From NCBI GenBank assembly GCA_009928265.1, contig RFPR01000043.1, positions 1 to 15,421 of the forward strand: DNA of 15,421 bases, written 5' to 3'. Under the pieces are notes generated by a model. It worked only from the letters and a program-made list of their open reading frames with translations. It was not told the origin of the DNA and ran no database searches. The position numbers and the translations under genes were made by a program. Position 1 is the stretch's first letter. Every line of letters starts with the position of its first letter. This document shows positions 13,734 through 15,421 of the stretch, piece after piece. The stretch comes from Pseudomonadota bacterium (GTDB taxonomy: Bacteria > Verrucomicrobiota > Verrucomicrobiia > Chthoniobacterales > UBA6821).

Positions 13734-14017
13734 CGTCCGTGCGCGTGCAGGGAAAGGGGATCAACCGAACGGAGATAGAGGGACTCCCCGGCCGAACGGG
13801 CCTGGAGATTGCCAGCAACCACTCCGACGACCACTGCGACAGCGGCGGCCACAGTGGCGAAGCGCGGGAGAGCGAAAAGGGAAAGCCACCCCTCGGAACG
13901 GGATGCATGGCGACGACTTTCGATCCGTGACCAGACTTCACGCCGAAAGCCCGTGCCCGCTTCGGGAACTTTCTTCCACTCACGTAGGAGGGAGGAGAGT
14001 TGGTTGTCAGGATTCAT
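13730..14017 (-). CDS. Single-pass anti-sigma factor, CnrY-like
   Basis: 95 aa: a cytoplasmic N-terminus with LSSLLREWKKVPEAGTGF followed by REVWSRIESRR, one transmembrane helix (about 53-70, Ala/Val-rich), and a short periplasmic tail ending YLRSVDPLSLHAHGR. The size and layout are those of a minimal anti-sigma protein that captures an ECF sigma at the membrane, as CnrY does with CnrH. There is no zinc-binding anti-sigma motif. It overlaps the sensor gene by 4 bases (ATGA), and the 86 bases upstream separate it from the Cys-rich peptide gene. The call depends on context: sequence similarity in such proteins is weak. Confidence 0.72.
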   Translation of the reverse strand: MNPDNQLSSLLREWKKVPEAGTGFRREVWSRIESRRHASRSEGWLSLFALPRFATVAAAVAVVVGVVAGNLQARSAGESLYLRSVDPLSLHAHGR

Positions 14018-14103
14018 TGTTCGGTTACCAGATCATGGTGATCGAAAGGCAGCGACGAGGGCAGGCTTTTTCTAGGCATAGCCCCCGTCGCGCGTCCTTC
14101 CGG

Positions 14104-14265
14104 TCACTTGCAGCAGGAGCCGCACTTCCCATCAGCGCACTTGGCGCATGTCGAGCAGGTGCTCTTGCAGCAGTTTCCGCAGGCTCTCTCGGCAGCTGTG
14201 GCCGCAGCGAGTCCGAGCCCGGCGATGATGGCGAGCAGAGCGCCCGCTTTGATCAGTGTCTTCAT
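14104..14265 (-). CDS. Exported Cys-rich metallothionein-like peptide
   Basis: 53 aa. A signal peptide (MKTLIKAGALLAIIAGLGLA and onward, probable cleavage near residue 25) is followed by a mature peptide of about 28 residues with nine cysteines at 29, 32, 33, 37, 40, 43, 48, 51 and 52, spaced as C-x2-CC, C-x2-C-x2-C and C-x2-CC and interspersed with Lys. There are no aromatic residues. This is the composition of a metal-thiolate peptide, but metallothioneins are normally cytoplasmic. The ATG at 14265 was chosen because it directly begins the signal peptide. It lies 86 bases upstream of the anti-sigma gene on the same strand. No named family recognised. It could instead be a disulfide-rich secreted peptide. 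Confidence 0.72.
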   Translation of the reverse strand: MKTLIKAGALLAIIAGLGLAAATAAERACGNCCKSTCSTCAKCADGKCGSCCK

Positions 14266-14289
14266 GGTGTGTGTTGTGTTGGTTGCGGG

Positions 14290-14304
14290 CGGGAACCATT
14301 CCCG
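14290..14304. promoter_or_regulatory. Inverted repeat in the leader of the Cys-rich peptide gene
   Basis: CGGGAA-CCA-TTCCCG is a perfect 6-bp-arm inverted repeat 24 bases upstream of the Cys-rich peptide ATG. It could be an operator or an RNA hairpin. I found no convincing ECF -35/-10 pair in 14266-14385. Confidence 0.3.
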
Positions 14305-14385
14305 TCCTGAACGTGATTCACCGCCGGGAGCAAAATCCCCCCGGATTTTTTTCACACTCCTAAAAATCTCTCTGATGCGCGGGGA

Positions 14386-14466
14386 TTTTAGATGCAGGGT
14401 AAGGCGTGAGAGCGACGCCGTAGTGTGCCTACGGCAAGCGAGCAACAACACAGCCCTGCGCTAAAA
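14386..14466. repeat. Long imperfect palindrome, REP-like element
   Basis: The outer arms pair TTTTAG..GCAGGG (14386-14399) with CCCTGC.CTAAAA (14454-14466), 12 base pairs with one bulged base. The centre holds a perfect 7-bp hairpin GCCGTAG-TGTGC-CTACGGC (14417-14435), flanked by GAGAGCGAC on one side and AAGCGAGCAACAACA on the other. This layout resembles dispersed palindromic repeats in many bacterial genomes. The right arm includes the pdxJ stop codon. Confidence 0.6.
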
Positions 14467-15210
14467 GCGTAAGCATTCCACCATTTCGCGAGTAGCTTGT
14501 TCGAAGCCCACGAAGATAGAACGCGACACGATCGAGTGACCGATGTTCAACTCCACGAGTTTCGGCAGGGTAAGAATCGGCTGCACGTTCACGTAGTTGA
14601 GCCCGTGACCTGCGTTGACCTGAATGCCAGCTTCGGAGGCGAGGCGGGCGGCTTCCATAAGACGTGCAAGCTCCTCATCGCGGGCTACCCCTGATGCCTC
14701 CGCATAGGCGCCGGTATGGAGTTCCACGACGGGAGCCCCGAGCGAAGCCGCCGTGGCAATCTGATCCGGGTCGGGATCGATGAAGAGGCTGACGCGGATC
14801 CCTGCATCTCGCATGGACTTGAGCGTCGGTTCGAGCGCCGCGCGATGGGAGATGCAGTCGAGGCCTCCCTCGGTCGTCACTTCCTCGCGCGACTCGGGCA
14901 CGAGGCAGACATCGGCTGGAAGAACCTTCAGCGCGATCGCCACGATTTCGGGGGAATTCCCCATCTCGAGATTGAGCTTCGTGCCGATCGCTTCCTTGAG
15001 CCGGAAGATGTCGCTGTCGACGACATGACGGCGATCCTGACGCAGGTGTGCCGTGATGCCGATGGCCCCACCCCGCTCGGCTGCCAATGCTGCCTCGACG
15101 GGATCGGGTTCGACGTTGATCGAGGAACTATTCTTGGCGTAGCGGGCCTGCCGCACGGTAGCGACATGGTCGATATTGACGCCGAGTTCAATCGCAGGCC
15201 AGACGGTCAT
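14461..15210 (-). CDS. pdxJ: Pyridoxine 5'-phosphate synthase
   Basis: Closes the pyridoxine ring from 3-amino-acetone phosphate and deoxyxylulose 5-phosphate in vitamin B6 synthesis; 249 aa, near the family's 240-245. Motifs in order are LGVNIDHVATVRQAR (9-23), GITAHLRQDRRH (51-62) with His55, LNLEMG with Glu82, VCLVPESREEVTTEGGLD (101-118), VSLFIDPD, VELHTGAYA, VNAGHGLNYVNV with His202 and LNIGHSIVSRSIFVGF. The ATG at 15210 starts the conserved region; an upstream ATG at 15270 would add 20 atypical residues. It follows recO by 68 bases, the same order as recO-pdxJ in E. coli. Confidence 0.96.
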   Translation of the reverse strand: MTVWPAIELGVNIDHVATVRQARYAKNSSSINVEPDPVEAALAAERGGAIGITAHLRQDRRHVVDSDIFRLKEAIGTKLNLEMGNSPEIVAIALKVLPADVCLVPESREEVTTEGGLDCISHRAALEPTLKSMRDAGIRVSLFIDPDPDQIATAASLGAPVVELHTGAYAEASGVARDEELARLMEAARLASEAGIQVNAGHGLNYVNVQPILTLPKLVELNIGHSIVSRSIFVGFEQATREMVECLRF

Positions 15211-15278
15211 CGTGATTTTCCGGACGGTAGCGTGGAGGCGCAGTTTAGCCGCTAGGCGACGGCAGGGCACCCCGCCTG

Positions 15279-15421
15279 CTAATGTCCGGCCTGAAACAGG
15301 CTGCGCGCATGCAAGGGCTTCTCACCCAGATAATGCCGCAGGATCGCGCGCATGAACTGCTTGGCCTCGAGCAGCGATACGGGCTCAAATTCAGCCTGAC
15401 CGTCGAGCGCTAGCAGCGTCG
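15279..15421 (-). CDS. recO: DNA repair protein RecO, C-terminal fragment (5' end outside window)
   Basis: The minus strand is open from the window edge to a TAG at 15279-15281, giving 46 residues. They include SLLEAKQFMRAILRHYLGEK and end PLHARSLFQAGH, the typical C-terminus of RecO, which loads RecA with RecR at single-stranded gaps. The short fragment limits certainty, but position upstream of pdxJ supports it. Confidence 0.8.
   Translation of the reverse strand, partial: TLLALDGQAEFEPVSLLEAKQFMRAILRHYLGEKPLHARSLFQAGH

Noticed and set aside
14324..14352. CCGGG/CCCGG pairing followed by a run of T on the plus strand, like a terminator
   Set aside because: No plus-strand gene lies upstream, the loop is long (11 bases) and the T run faces away from the local genes; kept only as leader structure.
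1..15421. CRISPR arrays, tRNA and rRNA genes, complete insertion sequences
   Set aside because: No regularly spaced repeats, no cloverleaf-like segment, no rRNA-like stretch and no transposase frame were seen on reading both strands by eye.

Overview
The window looks like a chromosomal segment of a Gram-negative, GC-rich bacterium, most likely Verrucomicrobiota. Several features point there together: KDO/LPS export genes with an HPr kinase, tandem PEP-CTERM surface proteins beside a pseudopilin-like gene, a GxxExxY gene whose first codons lie in an Asn-His-Glu repeat, and small anti-sigma/periplasmic-sensor genes with an ECF sigma factor. The placement is inferred from gene content. No rRNA is present to confirm it.

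Layout. Positions 1-657 (+) hold the end of an Acr3-type arsenite exporter. From 4662 down to 661 (-) runs one tight operon, kdsA-lptC-lptA-lptB-hprK-ptsH, ending in a hairpin terminator. It joins KDO synthesis, LPS export and a regulatory HPr/HPr-kinase pair. From 8790 down to 4739 (-) lie housekeeping genes: an M29 aminopeptidase, a DUF2062 membrane protein, hisG, a 34-residue very basic ribosomal-type protein (6021-6125) followed by two hairpin terminators, endonuclease IV, and a PUR-alpha-like DUF3276 protein.

Positions 8895-9363 hold a frameshifted GxxExxY gene between near-perfect 30-bp inverted repeats. The outer edge of this cassette touches the stop codon of a small exported YHS-like metal protein (9362-9580, -). 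A divergent unknown membrane protein with an HPCxxC motif follows (9717-10115, +). Then come a pseudopilin-like gene and two tandem paralogous PEP-CTERM proteins (10246-12612, +), closed by a strong terminator.

The most interesting part is 14265-12736 (-): an exported Cys-rich, metallothionein-like peptide, a one-TM anti-sigma-like protein, a Cys-rich periplasmic sensor and an ECF sigma factor. Order and sizes (95, 140 and 191 aa) match the CnrY-CnrX-CnrH nickel/cobalt system of Cupriavidus. However, most of the sensor's expected His/Met ligands are missing and it carries several cysteines instead. I infer a soft-metal or thiol stress circuit, with the Cys-rich peptide as a possible effector.

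The right end holds pdxJ and the 3' end of recO (-), a gene order also seen in E. coli. A long palindromic repeat overlaps the pdxJ stop codon. No tRNA, rRNA or CRISPR array was seen, and every stretch above 300 bases contains a gene.
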